A DNA stretch of 35,667 nt. Origin: Eubacterium sp. AM49-13BH. Its GTDB lineage: Bacteria > Bacillota > Clostridia > Lachnospirales > Lachnospiraceae. The translations under genes and the position numbers were made by a program. Positions 8,750 through 17,146 of the stretch are shown here, piece after piece; positions within the stretch are counted from its first letter, which is position 1; each line of letters starts with the position of its first letter. Under the pieces are notes generated by a model. It had not been told where the DNA came from and searched no databases. It was given only the letters and a program-made list of their open reading frames with translations. The stretch covers positions 1-35,667 of the forward strand of contig NZ_QSEK01000027.1 in assembly GCF_003464165.1 (NCBI RefSeq), in the 5' to 3' direction.

Positions 8750-11433
8750 TAGTGCGCCTCCAGCCAGTCTTTTCCTTCCTTTAAATCCACCTCAAGAGGT
8801 ACCTTAAGGCTTACTGCATTCTTCATCCCGTCGAGCATTATCTGCTTTACAGTTTCAATCTCGTTCTCTGCCGTCTCAACAAGAAGCTCATCATGAACCT
8901 GCAATATAAGTCTTGATTTCAGATTATTCTCTCTAAGTGCGTTGTATACATTAATCATTGCCAGCTTGATAATATCAGCTGCAGTTCCCTGAATAGGTGC
9001 GTTCATGGCTACTCTTTCACCAAATGAACGCTGCATGAAATTAGAAGATTTAATCTCTGGAATCTCTCTGCGTCTGTTATACATTGTAAGCGAATATCCT
9101 TTTTCTTTTGCATCACTTACAAGACCGTCTATAAATGTCTTGATAGTCGGATAGCTTGCAAAATATCTTTCAATATATTCTTTAGCTTCTTTTCTTGAGA
9201 TACTGAGATCCTGGCTTAATCCAAAAGAACTCATTCCATAGATAATACCGAAATTAACTGCCTTAGCATTTCTTCTCTGTTCATCGGTAACTTCATCCAA
9301 TGGTACGCCAAAGACCTGTGCTGCCGTTGCTCTATGGATATCTGCTGACGAATTATAAGCTTCAATAAGCTTCTCATCTCCTGACATATGTGCAAGAATT
9401 CTTAATTCAATCTGTGAATAATCAGCATCTAAGAATACGAATCCGTCCTTTGGAACAAATACCTTTCTTATAGCCTTTCCCATTTCCATTCTAATAGGAA
9501 TATTCTGAAGATTAGGCTCTGTACTGCTTATTCTTCCAGTAGCAGTTATCGTCTGGTTAAATGTACCATGAATCCTTCCATCTTCTGTTATATACTGTGT
9601 AAGTCCATCAGCATAAGTTGATTTTAGCTTTGCTAACTGTCTGTATTCAAGTATCTTACTTACAACCGGATAATCAGGTGCAAGCTTTTCAAGTACATCT
9701 GCAGCTGTTGAATAGCCACTCTTTGTCTTCTTTCCGTTAGGCATTCCAAGTTTTTCAAAGAGTATTACACCAAGCTGCTTTGGTGAATTGATATTGAACT
9801 CTTCGCCTGCTGATTCATATATTTCTTTTTCAAGTACAGAAATCTTAGAACCCAGTACCTTTGAATAATCAACAAGTGCCTGTTTATCAACACTTATGCC
9901 CTGTTGCTGCATTTCAAAAAGAACGAATATAAGAGGCATCTCTATAGTTTCAAAAAGCTCATACATATTCTCACTCTTTAACTGTTCTGTAATTTTATCA
10001 GCACATTTGTAATAAGCATATGATGAAAGACATGCATACTTAATAAGATTATCTTCTGATTCATTTACTGCCTTCTTAAATGACAATTTACCCAGAAGTT
10101 CTGTTTTCGAAGGAAATGTTAATGATAAAAACTCTCTTCCAAGACTTTCATAATCATAACTTTCATTACTTGGATGAAGCAGATATGCCGCAATTGCAGT
10201 ATCAATAAATGCTTTTTCTGAAACAAGCGGATAGCCATTTATCTTGTCTTTTTCAAATATATCAAGATAATCTTTAATATTGGCAGATGCTATATTTCTG
10301 TGAGAAGTCTTGCTCACAACATCTAACAGACGTTCTATAAGGTAATTTTCAGTTACAAAACCAGATACCGGAATATAATAGATTTCTGTATCAGAGAGTG
10401 TTATTCCTACCGCAGTCAGTTCGTTTTCTCTTATAATTGAAAGTCCGATTTTTTCAATTCCATCAGCAATCTGAGCCGCTTTATTAAATACATTTTCAAC
10501 TTCTGCAAAGTCAGATATCTTCTTGAAATATTCATAGCAGTCAGGATCTTTAGCTGTTATATCTGTATTTTCAAACTTCTTGAGCATATTCTTAAAGTTA
10601 TATTTCTTAAAAAGCTCATATGAATTCTCATTAAAGAAATCTCCAGCCTTGGCATCTTCTATATTATATTCGATTGGAACATCTGTCTTAATCTCAGATA
10701 AGAATCTGCTCATCTTAATCTGCTCGATATTCTCAGTTATTGATGTTTTAGCTTTAGGCGGCTTCAACTCCTCAAGATGTTCAAATACGTTATCAAGGCT
10801 ATGATATTTCTGAATAATAGCCGATGCTGTCTTAGGTCCCACTCCAGGTGCTCCCGGTATATTATCAGATGTATCACCCATAAGGGCTTTAACATCTATA
10901 AATTCATGTGGTGTAACACCGTATAAATCAAATACATCAGCAGGATAATAGTCTTCTACCTCAGTTACACCTTTCTTAGTCTTAGGTATTCTTATCTTGA
11001 TATGCTCATCAGCTAACTGAAGCAAATCCCTGTCTCCTGAAATAATAGATACATCAATTCCTTTATTCGCATTCTGCTTGGCAAGTGTTCCAAGAATATC
11101 ATCAGCTTCGTAACCTTCCTGTTCAACAACAGTGATATTCATAGCTTTAAGCAGTTCTTTCATAAGAGGAACCTGCTGCTTTAATTCTGGCTGCATAGGC
11201 TTTCTTGTACCTTTGTAGCCATCAAATGCCTTATGTCTGAATGTTGGTGCAGATAAATCAAATGCTACCGTAATATAATCAGGCTTTTCTTCATCAAGGA
11301 ATTTAAAAAGAATATTAAGAAAACCATATAAAGCATTGGTGTGTATTCCTTCTGCATTAGTAAGATCAGGAACACCATAAAATGCACGGTTTAATATACT
11401 GTGTCCATCTATTAATATAAGTTTTTCACTCAT
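8749..11433 (-). CDS. polA: DNA polymerase I
   Basis: An 894-residue family A polymerase. Residues 1-290 form the 5' nuclease (LILIDGHSILNRAFYG, EADDILGTLA, SGDRDLLQL, GDTSDNIPGAPGVGPKTA). The middle part (about 310-490) aligns with the 3'-5' exonuclease domain, but the catalytic D-x-E is absent (IGLSIIREN instead), so proofreading is probably lost, as in many Firmicute Pol I enzymes. The polymerase domain has motif A DADYSQIELR (about 665-675), motif B RRNAKAVNFGIIYG (about 720-733) and motif C VHDEL (about 847-851). It fills gaps and removes RNA primers. It sits between the zinc-finger membrane protein and coaE. Confidence 0.97.
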   Translation of the reverse strand: MSEKLILIDGHSILNRAFYGVPDLTNAEGIHTNALYGFLNILFKFLDEEKPDYITVAFDLSAPTFRHKAFDGYKGTRKPMQPELKQQVPLMKELLKAMNITVVEQEGYEADDILGTLAKQNANKGIDVSIISGDRDLLQLADEHIKIRIPKTKKGVTEVEDYYPADVFDLYGVTPHEFIDVKALMGDTSDNIPGAPGVGPKTASAIIQKYHSLDNVFEHLEELKPPKAKTSITENIEQIKMSRFLSEIKTDVPIEYNIEDAKAGDFFNENSYELFKKYNFKNMLKKFENTDITAKDPDCYEYFKKISDFAEVENVFNKAAQIADGIEKIGLSIIRENELTAVGITLSDTEIYYIPVSGFVTENYLIERLLDVVSKTSHRNIASANIKDYLDIFEKDKINGYPLVSEKAFIDTAIAAYLLHPSNESYDYESLGREFLSLTFPSKTELLGKLSFKKAVNESEDNLIKYACLSSYAYYKCADKITEQLKSENMYELFETIEMPLIFVLFEMQQQGISVDKQALVDYSKVLGSKISVLEKEIYESAGEEFNINSPKQLGVILFEKLGMPNGKKTKSGYSTAADVLEKLAPDYPVVSKILEYRQLAKLKSTYADGLTQYITEDGRIHGTFNQTITATGRISSTEPNLQNIPIRMEMGKAIRKVFVPKDGFVFLDADYSQIELRILAHMSGDEKLIEAYNSSADIHRATAAQVFGVPLDEVTDEQRRNAKAVNFGIIYGMSSFGLSQDLSISRKEAKEYIERYFASYPTIKTFIDGLVSDAKEKGYSLTMYNRRREIPEIKSSNFMQRSFGERVAMNAPIQGTAADIIKLAMINVYNALRENNLKSRLILQVHDELLVETAENEIETVKQIMLDGMKNAVSLKVPLEVDLKEGKDWLEAH

Positions 11434-11455
11434 GACAACTCTCCAATCCTCATTC

Positions 11456-11824
11456 TTAAAAGAATTTAATAATAATTAAAAGCAGTGCTGTAAGAATCAT
11501 AACAGCTGTAACAAACAGATATCTTACTCTTGTAAAATGACTCCATTGCCTTAGAAACAGGCACCTTGCTTCACTATCCTTTAGCTTCTGCTCTACAAGT
11601 CCGGTAAAATCAAATGCATCAAGATATTCGCTATAGCTGCTGTTTTCTATACTTTTCTCATTATCATCATCTAATCCATATAAAATTATATAATATATCT
11701 CCATCTCTTCACGGCAGTCGTTACAGTTAAGAATGTGATGCGTAAATGCTTCTTCATTCTTAAGAGACAGATTACCATGTTCAAAGCTATCTATCATATT
11801 TTGGATTTCTTTACAGTTATCCAT
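11456..11824 (-). CDS. Small zinc-finger (anti-sigma-like) membrane protein
   Basis: A 122-residue protein with H30-x3-C34-x2-C37 near the N-terminus, the zf-HC2 / ZAS pattern of anti-sigma factors, an acidic linker, and one transmembrane segment at the extreme C-terminus (about 100-120, YLFVTAVMILTALLLIIIKF). The extracytoplasmic tail is essentially absent. I chose the ATG at 11824 because GGAGG lies 5 nt upstream; upstream in-frame TTG and ATG codons lack a site. No sigma factor gene is adjacent, so the anti-sigma role is only inferred from the motif. It heads the polA-coaE operon with its own promoter. Confidence 0.75.
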   Translation of the reverse strand: MDNCKEIQNMIDSFEHGNLSLKNEEAFTHHILNCNDCREEMEIYYIILYGLDDDNEKSIENSSYSEYLDAFDFTGLVEQKLKDSEARCLFLRQWSHFTRVRYLFVTAVMILTALLLIIIKFF

Positions 11825-11861
11825 AAACGCCTCCATAAAAGGATTATAATTCAATACTAAA

Positions 11862-11890
11862 ATAATATTCGAAATTTATTCTGTGTGCAA
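11862..11890 (-). promoter_or_regulatory. Sigma-A promoter for the zinc-finger protein-polA-coaE operon
   Basis: Minus strand: TTGCAC (11885-11890), 17-bp spacer, TATTAT (11862-11867), about 38 bp ahead of the ATG at 11824. Confidence 0.75.
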
Positions 11891-11901
11891 GTATTCTTCA
11901 C

Positions 11902-11930
11902 TTGATTTTTAAGTTTTATTATGATAAACT
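11902..11930 (+). promoter_or_regulatory. Promoter of tRNA-Leu
   Basis: Plus strand: TTGATT (11902-11907), 17-bp spacer, TAAACT (11925-11930) with an extended TG one base before it. The tRNA starts 12 bp later. Confidence 0.75.
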
Positions 11931-11941
11931 ATCAAAGTCGC

Positions 11942-12024
11942 GCAGGTGTGGCGGAATGGCAGACGCAGCAGACTCAAAATCTGCCGGTGGTAACATCGTG
12001 CGGGTTCAAGTCCCGCCACCTGCA
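11942..12024 (+). tRNA. tRNA-Leu (anticodon CAA)
   Basis: An 83-nt tRNA. The acceptor arms GCAGGTG (11942-11948) and CACCTGC (12017-12023) pair perfectly, with discriminator A at 12024. The anticodon stem GCAGA/TCTGC encloses the loop CTCAAAA, giving anticodon CAA for the leucine codon UUG. A long class II variable arm follows, then the T arm GGGTTCAAGTCCC. The 3' CCA is not encoded. It is a single tRNA gene with its own promoter and terminator. Confidence 0.97.
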
Positions 12025-12027
12025 TTA

Positions 12028-12060
12028 AAAAAGGAAGTTGCTTTTCGCAACTTCCTTTTT
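12028..12060. terminator. Bidirectional terminator between tRNA-Leu and glgA
   Basis: A perfect 14-bp stem (12028-12041 with 12047-12060), A5-GGAAGTTGC pairing with GCAACTTCC-T5, and a 5-nt loop. It ends the tRNA from the left and glgA from the right. Confidence 0.95.
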
Positions 12061-12097
12061 CCTTTTCCGAAATTCACGTTTGAACGCAATATTTTAA

Positions 12098-13534
12098 TTA
12101 AAGTGAGTTGTAAAGATCTTCATACTTTCTTGCTGAACTGTTCCATGAGAAGTCTGTCTTCATACCTCTGTCAACAATCTTATTCCACTCTCTCTTATGA
12201 TTGTAATATACATCTTTAGCATAATTAACAATACTAAGCATCTCATGTGCATTGTAATTAGCAAATGAGAATCCTGTTCCCTTGCCTTCGTATTCGTTAT
12301 ATGGTTCTACAGTATCCTTCAGACCACCGGTCTCTCTTACAATAGGAACTGTTCCATATCTAAGACTCATAAGCTGTGAAAGTCCGCATGGTTCGAATAA
12401 TGATGGCATAAGGAATGCATCACATGAAGCATATATTTTGTGTGACATATCTTCTGAGTAATATATGTTGGCAGATACTCTGTCATTATATTTCCAGTCA
12501 TAATGTCTGAACATATTCTCGTATCTTTCTTCTCCTGTACCAAGAATAACAAACTGTACATCTTCAGCACAGAGCTGATCCATGACATATGCTACAAGGT
12601 CAAGTCCTTTCTGGTCTGTGAGTCTTGAAACGAGACCAATCATAAACTTACCCTTATCCTCTGTAAGTCCAAGTTCCTTCTGGAGAGCAACTTTATTCTT
12701 CCACTTTTCTTTTCTGAAGGTTATCTGGTTATAATTGTTGGCAATTCTCTTATCTGTCTCTGGATTATATTCATCATAATCAATACCATTAACGATGCCG
12801 GACAGAACGTTGGCTCTTGCTCTCATAAGACCATCAAGATTCTCCCCATAGAATGGCGTCTTAATCTCTTCTGCATATGTTTCACTAACTGTTGTAACAC
12901 GGTCTGCATATACAATACCACCTTTAAGATAGTTTGCATCATCGTATGCTTCAAGTTTATCAGATGTAAAGTATTCATCAGGAAGACCTGTAATATCTTT
13001 AACCTTCTTAAGATCCCATATTCCCTGGAATTTAAGATTATGAATTGTCATTATAGACTTAATTCCCTGATAAAATTCACCCTGTGAGAATCTTTCCTTA
13101 AGATATACGGGAATGAGACCTGTCTGCCAGTCGTTGCAATGAATTATATCTGGTCTGAATCCAAGAACAGGAAGTGCTGAAAGTGCTGCTTTGCTAAAGA
13201 AAGCAAACTTCTCAATATCTTCATGAATCCAGCTGTATGGCTTATTGCCTCCAAAATAGAATTCATTATCAATAAAATAGAATATAACACCATTCCACTC
13301 TAACTCAAATACACCTACATACTGTGTTCTCCATGCAAGATCTATGTAAAAATGTGTCTTATAAACCATTTTTTCACGATACTCCCAAGGTATACATGTA
13401 TACTTAGGTATCATTACCCTTACATCAAACTTGGTTTTGTCAAAATACTTAGGGAGTGAACCTGCAACGTCTGCAAGTCCGCCTGTCTTAATAAATGGTA
13501 CAGCCTCTGATGCAATCAACAATACATTTTTCAT
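12098..13534 (-). CDS. glgA: Glycogen synthase (GT5 family)
   Basis: A 478-residue ADP-glucose glycogen synthase. The N-terminal K-x-G-G nucleotide-sugar motif is K16-T-G-G19 in VPFIKTGGLADVAGSLPK. Other family motifs are IIHCNDWQTGLIPVYLK, TIHNLKFQG, GIVNGIDYDEYNPETD and the C-terminal PSLFEPCGLSQLMSLRYGT with its catalytic glutamate. It extends alpha-1,4-glucan chains in the cytoplasm. No other glg gene is nearby; the gene stands alone between a terminator at each end, so it is probably monocistronic. GAGGA precedes the ATG. Confidence 0.97.
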   Translation of the reverse strand: MKNVLLIASEAVPFIKTGGLADVAGSLPKYFDKTKFDVRVMIPKYTCIPWEYREKMVYKTHFYIDLAWRTQYVGVFELEWNGVIFYFIDNEFYFGGNKPYSWIHEDIEKFAFFSKAALSALPVLGFRPDIIHCNDWQTGLIPVYLKERFSQGEFYQGIKSIMTIHNLKFQGIWDLKKVKDITGLPDEYFTSDKLEAYDDANYLKGGIVYADRVTTVSETYAEEIKTPFYGENLDGLMRARANVLSGIVNGIDYDEYNPETDKRIANNYNQITFRKEKWKNKVALQKELGLTEDKGKFMIGLVSRLTDQKGLDLVAYVMDQLCAEDVQFVILGTGEERYENMFRHYDWKYNDRVSANIYYSEDMSHKIYASCDAFLMPSLFEPCGLSQLMSLRYGTVPIVRETGGLKDTVEPYNEYEGKGTGFSFANYNAHEMLSIVNYAKDVYYNHKREWNKIVDRGMKTDFSWNSSARKYEDLYNSL

Positions 13535-13587
13535 ACATTAGTCCTCATTTCTTCTTAAATATAATCCCATACTCTTCATGCATTTAT

Positions 13588-13623
13588 AAAAAATAAGTGC
13601 AGTCCCTGTAAAACTGCACTTAT
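13588..13623 (-). terminator. Terminator of the NlpC/P60 hydrolase gene
   Basis: On the minus strand, 22 nt after the stop at 13645, a perfect 11-bp stem ATAAGTGCAGT / ACTGCACTTAT (13593-13603 with 13613-13623, 9-nt loop) is followed by a T-rich tract (T6 then ATAAA). It lies just upstream of glgA. Confidence 0.88.
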
Positions 13624-13644
13624 TATATCACATATATTAGAATA

Positions 13645-14700
13645 TTACCAGTAACGTCTTATTGCAATTACGCTCATACCTATTGAATTAACACCAACAA
13701 GCCTTACTGAACCACCTGGAACATTAGCATGAATCATCTGTCCACCACCTACATATAATCCAACATGTCCCGGAAAACATATAACATCACCAGGCTGTGC
13801 ATTAGCAAGTCCGTTAACTGCTGTTCCACCATATGCCTGGGCACTTGATGATCTTGAAATATTAATTCCATACTGTCTGAACAGATAAGAAGTAAATCCT
13901 GAACAGTCAAAACCTGATGGTGAACTTCCACCGCTTACATATGGAACTCCAAGAAGCGAATATGCAAGTGAAACAACACCACTTGCTACAGATGAATCAC
14001 CCTTTGCCGGTGTAACTGTTGTATTAATATGCTGGTTCTGATTCGCCGCTGCTGCCTGACGTTCCTGTTCTCTCTTAGCTGCAACTTCTGCTGCTTTCTT
14101 AACTGCTGATTCAAGCTGACTGTTTACATCATCAGCCTTAGCCTGTGTTTCCTGAATAGTACTGTAAAGCAATGCCTGCTTCTCAGTAAGCTGTGTCTGT
14201 GCTTCATCAAGTTCCTGCTTATCACTTTCAAGTTTTTCCTTGAGTTCCTTGATTTCACTGGCTGTCTGAGCCATTTCATCAAGTTTGTTTCTGTCATAAT
14301 TATAAACTTCCTGCATATACACTGCTTTGTTAAGCATTGTACTCATGTCTGATGAAGTAAGAAAAACTTCAGCTAATGATACAGACTGGTCTTCATACAT
14401 ATACTTGATACGAAGCTTCATATCCTCATATTGTGCTGACTGAATCTTCTCTGCCTCTTCAAGTTTTACATTAGCTGCATCTATTTCGTCAGATTTATTA
14501 GCCATCTTAAGTTCCAGTTCATCCATCTGTTGTAACAGATAAGCCCACTGATCCTGAAGATTATCCAGCTCCTGTTGTGTCTGCTGCTTTTGCTGCTTTA
14601 ACTTATCAACATCATCTGCAAATACTGCAAACACTGTGGATACAGTTAATGTAGATGATAATAACACGGCTGCAAAGCCTTTAAATATTCTCTTACGCAT
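13645..14700 (-). CDS. Secreted coiled-coil NlpC/P60 peptidoglycan hydrolase
   Basis: A 351-residue exported protein. A signal peptide (MRKRIFKGFAAVLLSSTLTV, cleavage probably after VFA) is followed by a long coiled coil (about 30-215) rich in Q, E and K, like the PcsB/CwlO N-terminus, a short low-complexity linker, and a C-terminal NlpC/P60 domain (about 240-351). Its catalytic cysteine is in GFDCSGFTSYLFRQYG (near residue 267), with histidines in FPGHVGLYVGG and MIHANVPGG. Such enzymes cut gamma-D-Glu to diamino acid bonds, and in CwlO-like proteins the coiled coil mediates control by FtsEX; no FtsEX is adjacent. The ATG at 14700 follows GAGG; an upstream in-frame TTG does not have a site. 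Confidence 0.93.
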   Translation of the reverse strand: MRKRIFKGFAAVLLSSTLTVSTVFAVFADDVDKLKQQKQQTQQELDNLQDQWAYLLQQMDELELKMANKSDEIDAANVKLEEAEKIQSAQYEDMKLRIKYMYEDQSVSLAEVFLTSSDMSTMLNKAVYMQEVYNYDRNKLDEMAQTASEIKELKEKLESDKQELDEAQTQLTEKQALLYSTIQETQAKADDVNSQLESAVKKAAEVAAKREQERQAAAANQNQHINTTVTPAKGDSSVASGVVSLAYSLLGVPYVSGGSSPSGFDCSGFTSYLFRQYGINISRSSSAQAYGGTAVNGLANAQPGDVICFPGHVGLYVGGGQMIHANVPGGSVRLVGVNSIGMSVIAIRRYW

Positions 14701-14723
14701 ATATAACCTCAACCAAATTAATT

Positions 14724-14761
14724 ATTACAAAATTGTTAAAAATCGTTTACGATTTTGTAAT
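14724..14761. promoter_or_regulatory. Inverted repeat over the start region of the NlpC/P60 promoter
   Basis: Perfect 10-bp arms ATTACAAAAT (14724-14733) and ATTTTGTAAT (14752-14761) enclose a second, nested palindrome AAAATCG-TTTA-CGATTTT at 14739-14756. The right arm abuts the -10 hexamer, so the element lies at the transcription start and in the leader. It could be an operator or mutually exclusive leader hairpins. Confidence 0.5.
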
Positions 14762-14788
14762 TATAATATAAAAGCAGCTATTTATCAA
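14760..14788 (-). promoter_or_regulatory. Sigma-A promoter of the NlpC/P60 hydrolase
   Basis: Minus strand: TTGATA (14783-14788), 17-bp spacer, TATAAT (14760-14765), about 60 bp before the ATG at 14700. Confidence 0.82.
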
Positions 14789-14841
14789 GGCTTTATAATT
14801 AAATATACATGAAAAATATGTGAACATTTTTATATTAAATA

Positions 14842-15627
14842 TTATCTAATATTGTACTGCAGACGGATTTTATCCGAAATCAATGCAATAAATTCTGAAT
14901 TGGTCGGCTTTCCTTTTCCACAATTAATAGTATACCCAAACAGATCATTCAGTGTATCTGTATTACCACGATTCCATGCAACTTCAATTGCATGTCTTAT
15001 AGCTCTTTCTACCCTGCTAGGTGTAGTTTCGTATTTTTTTGCAATAGAAGGGTAAAGTACTTTTGTTACACTGTTTATAACTTCTGCATCTTTTACTGAT
15101 AAAGTAATTGAATCCCTAAGATATTGATAACCTTTAATATGTGCCGGAATCCCAATATCATGAATTATATTTGTTATATCTGTCTCAAGATTTCTGTCTG
15201 TAATCGAAACTGGTTCTCTAGGTACTGCTTTTACATTCACTTTGTTGTGCTGATTCCTTATATATCGTATTCTGTTAACCAGAACTTCATTGTCAAATGG
15301 TTTCATTATGTAATATGCTGCTCCAACATTAAATGCATCCTCAGTAACACTGTCTCTGCCAACAGCGCTTATTACAATAAAGTCCGGTTTGGAATCTAAT
15401 GTCTTGTCTGCCTTTATCTTTTCCATAACAGTAATTCCATCTATTCCAGGCATTATAAGATCAAGCAAAACAACATCTGGCTGGCTCTCATGAATCATTT
15501 TTACGGTATCTGCACCATTATCAGCAGTTCCAACAATTCTCATGTCATCTTCTTCATCAATTACATTCTTTAATGCCTCCAGAATACTCTGATTATCATC
15601 TGCGATAGCTATTTTAGTCCTCTCCAT
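14842..15627 (-). CDS. spo0A: Sporulation transcription factor Spo0A
   Basis: A 261-residue master regulator of sporulation. The receiver domain (1-125) has the acidic pair D10-D11, phospho-acceptor D56 ([13 protein letters not shown]) and the lysine in YIMKPFD. The C-terminal effector domain (about 145-261) carries [19 protein letters not shown] and the recognition region [19 protein letters not shown], essentially the Clostridium/Bacillus consensus. I chose the ATG at 15627 ([11 protein letters not shown]) because AAAGGG stands upstream; an ATG six codons earlier has no site. The gene has its own promoter with 0A boxes upstream, and is separated from spoIVB by a symporter gene. Intact Spo0A suggests a working regulator even if the host sporulates poorly. 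Confidence 0.98.
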   Translation of the reverse strand: MERTKIAIADDNQSILEALKNVIDEEDDMRIVGTADNGADTVKMIHESQPDVVLLDLIMPGIDGITVMEKIKADKTLDSKPDFIVISAVGRDSVTEDAFNVGAAYYIMKPFDNEVLVNRIRYIRNQHNKVNVKAVPREPVSITDRNLETDITNIIHDIGIPAHIKGYQYLRDSITLSVKDAEVINSVTKVLYPSIAKKYETTPSRVERAIRHAIEVAWNRGNTDTLNDLFGYTINCGKGKPTNSEFIALISDKIRLQYNIR

Positions 15628-15663
15628 ACATTCAAGCCCTTTCATAATGTGAAAATTAAATAA

Positions 15664-15670
15664 TCCGACA
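15664..15670 (-). promoter_or_regulatory. Imperfect 0A box in the spo0A leader
   Basis: TGTCGGA on the minus strand is one base off the 0A-box consensus TGTCGAA. It lies about 16 bp downstream of the predicted start site. A single 7-mer this close to consensus could occur by chance, so support is its position alone. Confidence 0.35.
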
Positions 15671-15689
15671 TTTCAACTTCACAATAATT

Positions 15690-15718
15690 AGTATAGTTTT
15701 AACAGAAGCAGTCTGCAA
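15690..15718 (-). promoter_or_regulatory. Sigma-A-type promoter for spo0A
   Basis: Minus strand: TTGCAG (15713-15718), 17-bp spacer, TATACT (15690-15695). The predicted start lies about 56 bp before the ATG. No sigma-H-like AGGA...GAAT promoter was found beside it. Confidence 0.78.
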
Positions 15719-15746
15719 GCACTTTTTATCGCAAGAAATAACAGCA

Positions 15747-15763
15747 TTCGACAAAATTCGACA
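15747..15763 (-). promoter_or_regulatory. Two tandem 0A boxes upstream of spo0A
   Basis: The minus strand carries two exact TGTCGAA sequences (15757-15763 and 15747-15753), spaced 10 bp apart so that they face the same side of the helix. They are centred about 70 bp upstream of the predicted spo0A start site. TGTCGAA is the established binding site of phosphorylated Spo0A, so autoregulation is likely. Confidence 0.85.
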
Positions 15764-15778
15764 CGGCTTTTATGATTA

Positions 15779-17128
15779 TTAAATTAATCCATCAATAATA
15801 ATGAATAAAATAACCAGAGGAAGGATATATTTAAGATAAAACTTTAAAATTTTAGGCATGCCGATACCCTTTCCTGTATTAACTTCATTCATATAATTAT
15901 CATATCCCCAGCCAAGCTTAGTTGTGCAGAAAAGAAGTATAACAAGGCTTCCTATAGGGAGAATAAGACTGCTTACAAGAAAATCTTCAAGATCAAGCAC
16001 GTTTGTTCCAGCGCCAAGCGGTGTAAATCCGCTTAATACATTGAAACCAAGAATGCATGGAATACTCATGATAATTATAATAAACAGGTTAATTACACCT
16101 GCTTTCTTACGGTTCCATCCAAATGCCTCCATATTGCACGCAATAATATTCTCCAGAACAGCAATAACTGTGGATAATGCCGCAAATGTCATAAAAAGGA
16201 AAAACATTGCGCCCCAGAATCTTCCACCTGACATATGTTCGAACACCTTTGGAAGTGTGACAAATATAAGGCTTGGACCACTGTCTGTTGGTATATTATA
16301 TGACATACATGCTGGAAATATGATAACTCCTGACATAATTGCAACAAATGTGTCAAGTAATGTAATCTGTATCCCCTCTCCTACAAGCGCGCGTTCTTTA
16401 CCAATATAGCTTCCAAATATCATCATCGAGCCCATTCCGACACTTAAAGTGAAAAATGCCTGCTTCATTGCCTCAATAATAATATTTCCAATACCAACCG
16501 CTTCTATCTTATTCATATCGGGAACAAGAAAATATTGCATTCCTTTTCCGGCACCATCAAGCGTAAGACTGTGGATTGCAAGAACAACAATAAGTCCAAG
16601 AAGAATAAGCATCATATATTTTGTAATCTTTTCTACGCCATTCTGAAGTCCCATACTGCAAACAATAACCGCAATAAGAACTATTACTGCCATCCATACA
16701 AACATTATCCATGGATTAGCAGTTACATCTGCAAACATCTGCGAACTGTCAGTATTTTTAGTGATATCACCAGTTACATACTTGATAAAATATCCTAACA
16801 TCCATCCTGAAACAGTAGTATAGAAGAATAAAAGTATATAATTGCCTATCATTCCAAGATATCCATGAATATGCCACTTCTGTCCAGGTCGCTCCAGTTC
16901 ATGATACGCCCTTATTATACTGCTTTTAGAAGCTCTTCCCATTGCAAGTTCCATTGATAGTACAGGGATTCCAAACATAAGAAGGAATAACATATATAAT
17001 AAAACGAATATTCCACCTCCATTATTGCCTGCAACATATGGAAAACGCCATACATTTCCAATTCCGATTGCGCAGCCTGCACTTATAAGTATGAATCCAA
17101 GTCTGCTGCCAAATTTCTCTCTTTCCAT
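15779..17128 (-). CDS. Sodium-dependent symporter of the NSS/SNF family
   Basis: A 449-residue inner-membrane protein with about 11-12 hydrophobic helices. The N-terminal segment GFILISAGCAIGIGNVWRFP followed by NNGGG and GIPVLSMELAMGR matches the LeuT/MhsT/TnaT family, where the unwound helix 1 binds substrate and Na+. These carriers import amino acids such as tryptophan, leucine or branched amino acids with Na+. The substrate cannot be told from sequence. It starts 18 bp after the spoIVB stop, so it may be read through from spoIVB, and it separates spoIVB from spo0A. No repeats or transposase flank it. Confidence 0.92.
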   Translation of the reverse strand: MEREKFGSRLGFILISAGCAIGIGNVWRFPYVAGNNGGGIFVLLYMLFLLMFGIPVLSMELAMGRASKSSIIRAYHELERPGQKWHIHGYLGMIGNYILLFFYTTVSGWMLGYFIKYVTGDITKNTDSSQMFADVTANPWIMFVWMAVIVLIAVIVCSMGLQNGVEKITKYMMLILLGLIVVLAIHSLTLDGAGKGMQYFLVPDMNKIEAVGIGNIIIEAMKQAFFTLSVGMGSMMIFGSYIGKERALVGEGIQITLLDTFVAIMSGVIIFPACMSYNIPTDSGPSLIFVTLPKVFEHMSGGRFWGAMFFLFMTFAALSTVIAVLENIIACNMEAFGWNRKKAGVINLFIIIIMSIPCILGFNVLSGFTPLGAGTNVLDLEDFLVSSLILPIGSLVILLFCTTKLGWGYDNYMNEVNTGKGIGMPKILKFYLKYILPLVILFIIIDGLI

Positions 17129-17146
17129 CGTATCATAATCCTTTTC

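Noticed and set aside
14842..15645. The longer Spo0A start at 15645
   Set aside because: No ribosome site precedes it; the ATG at 15627 fits the family length and has AAAGGG upstream.
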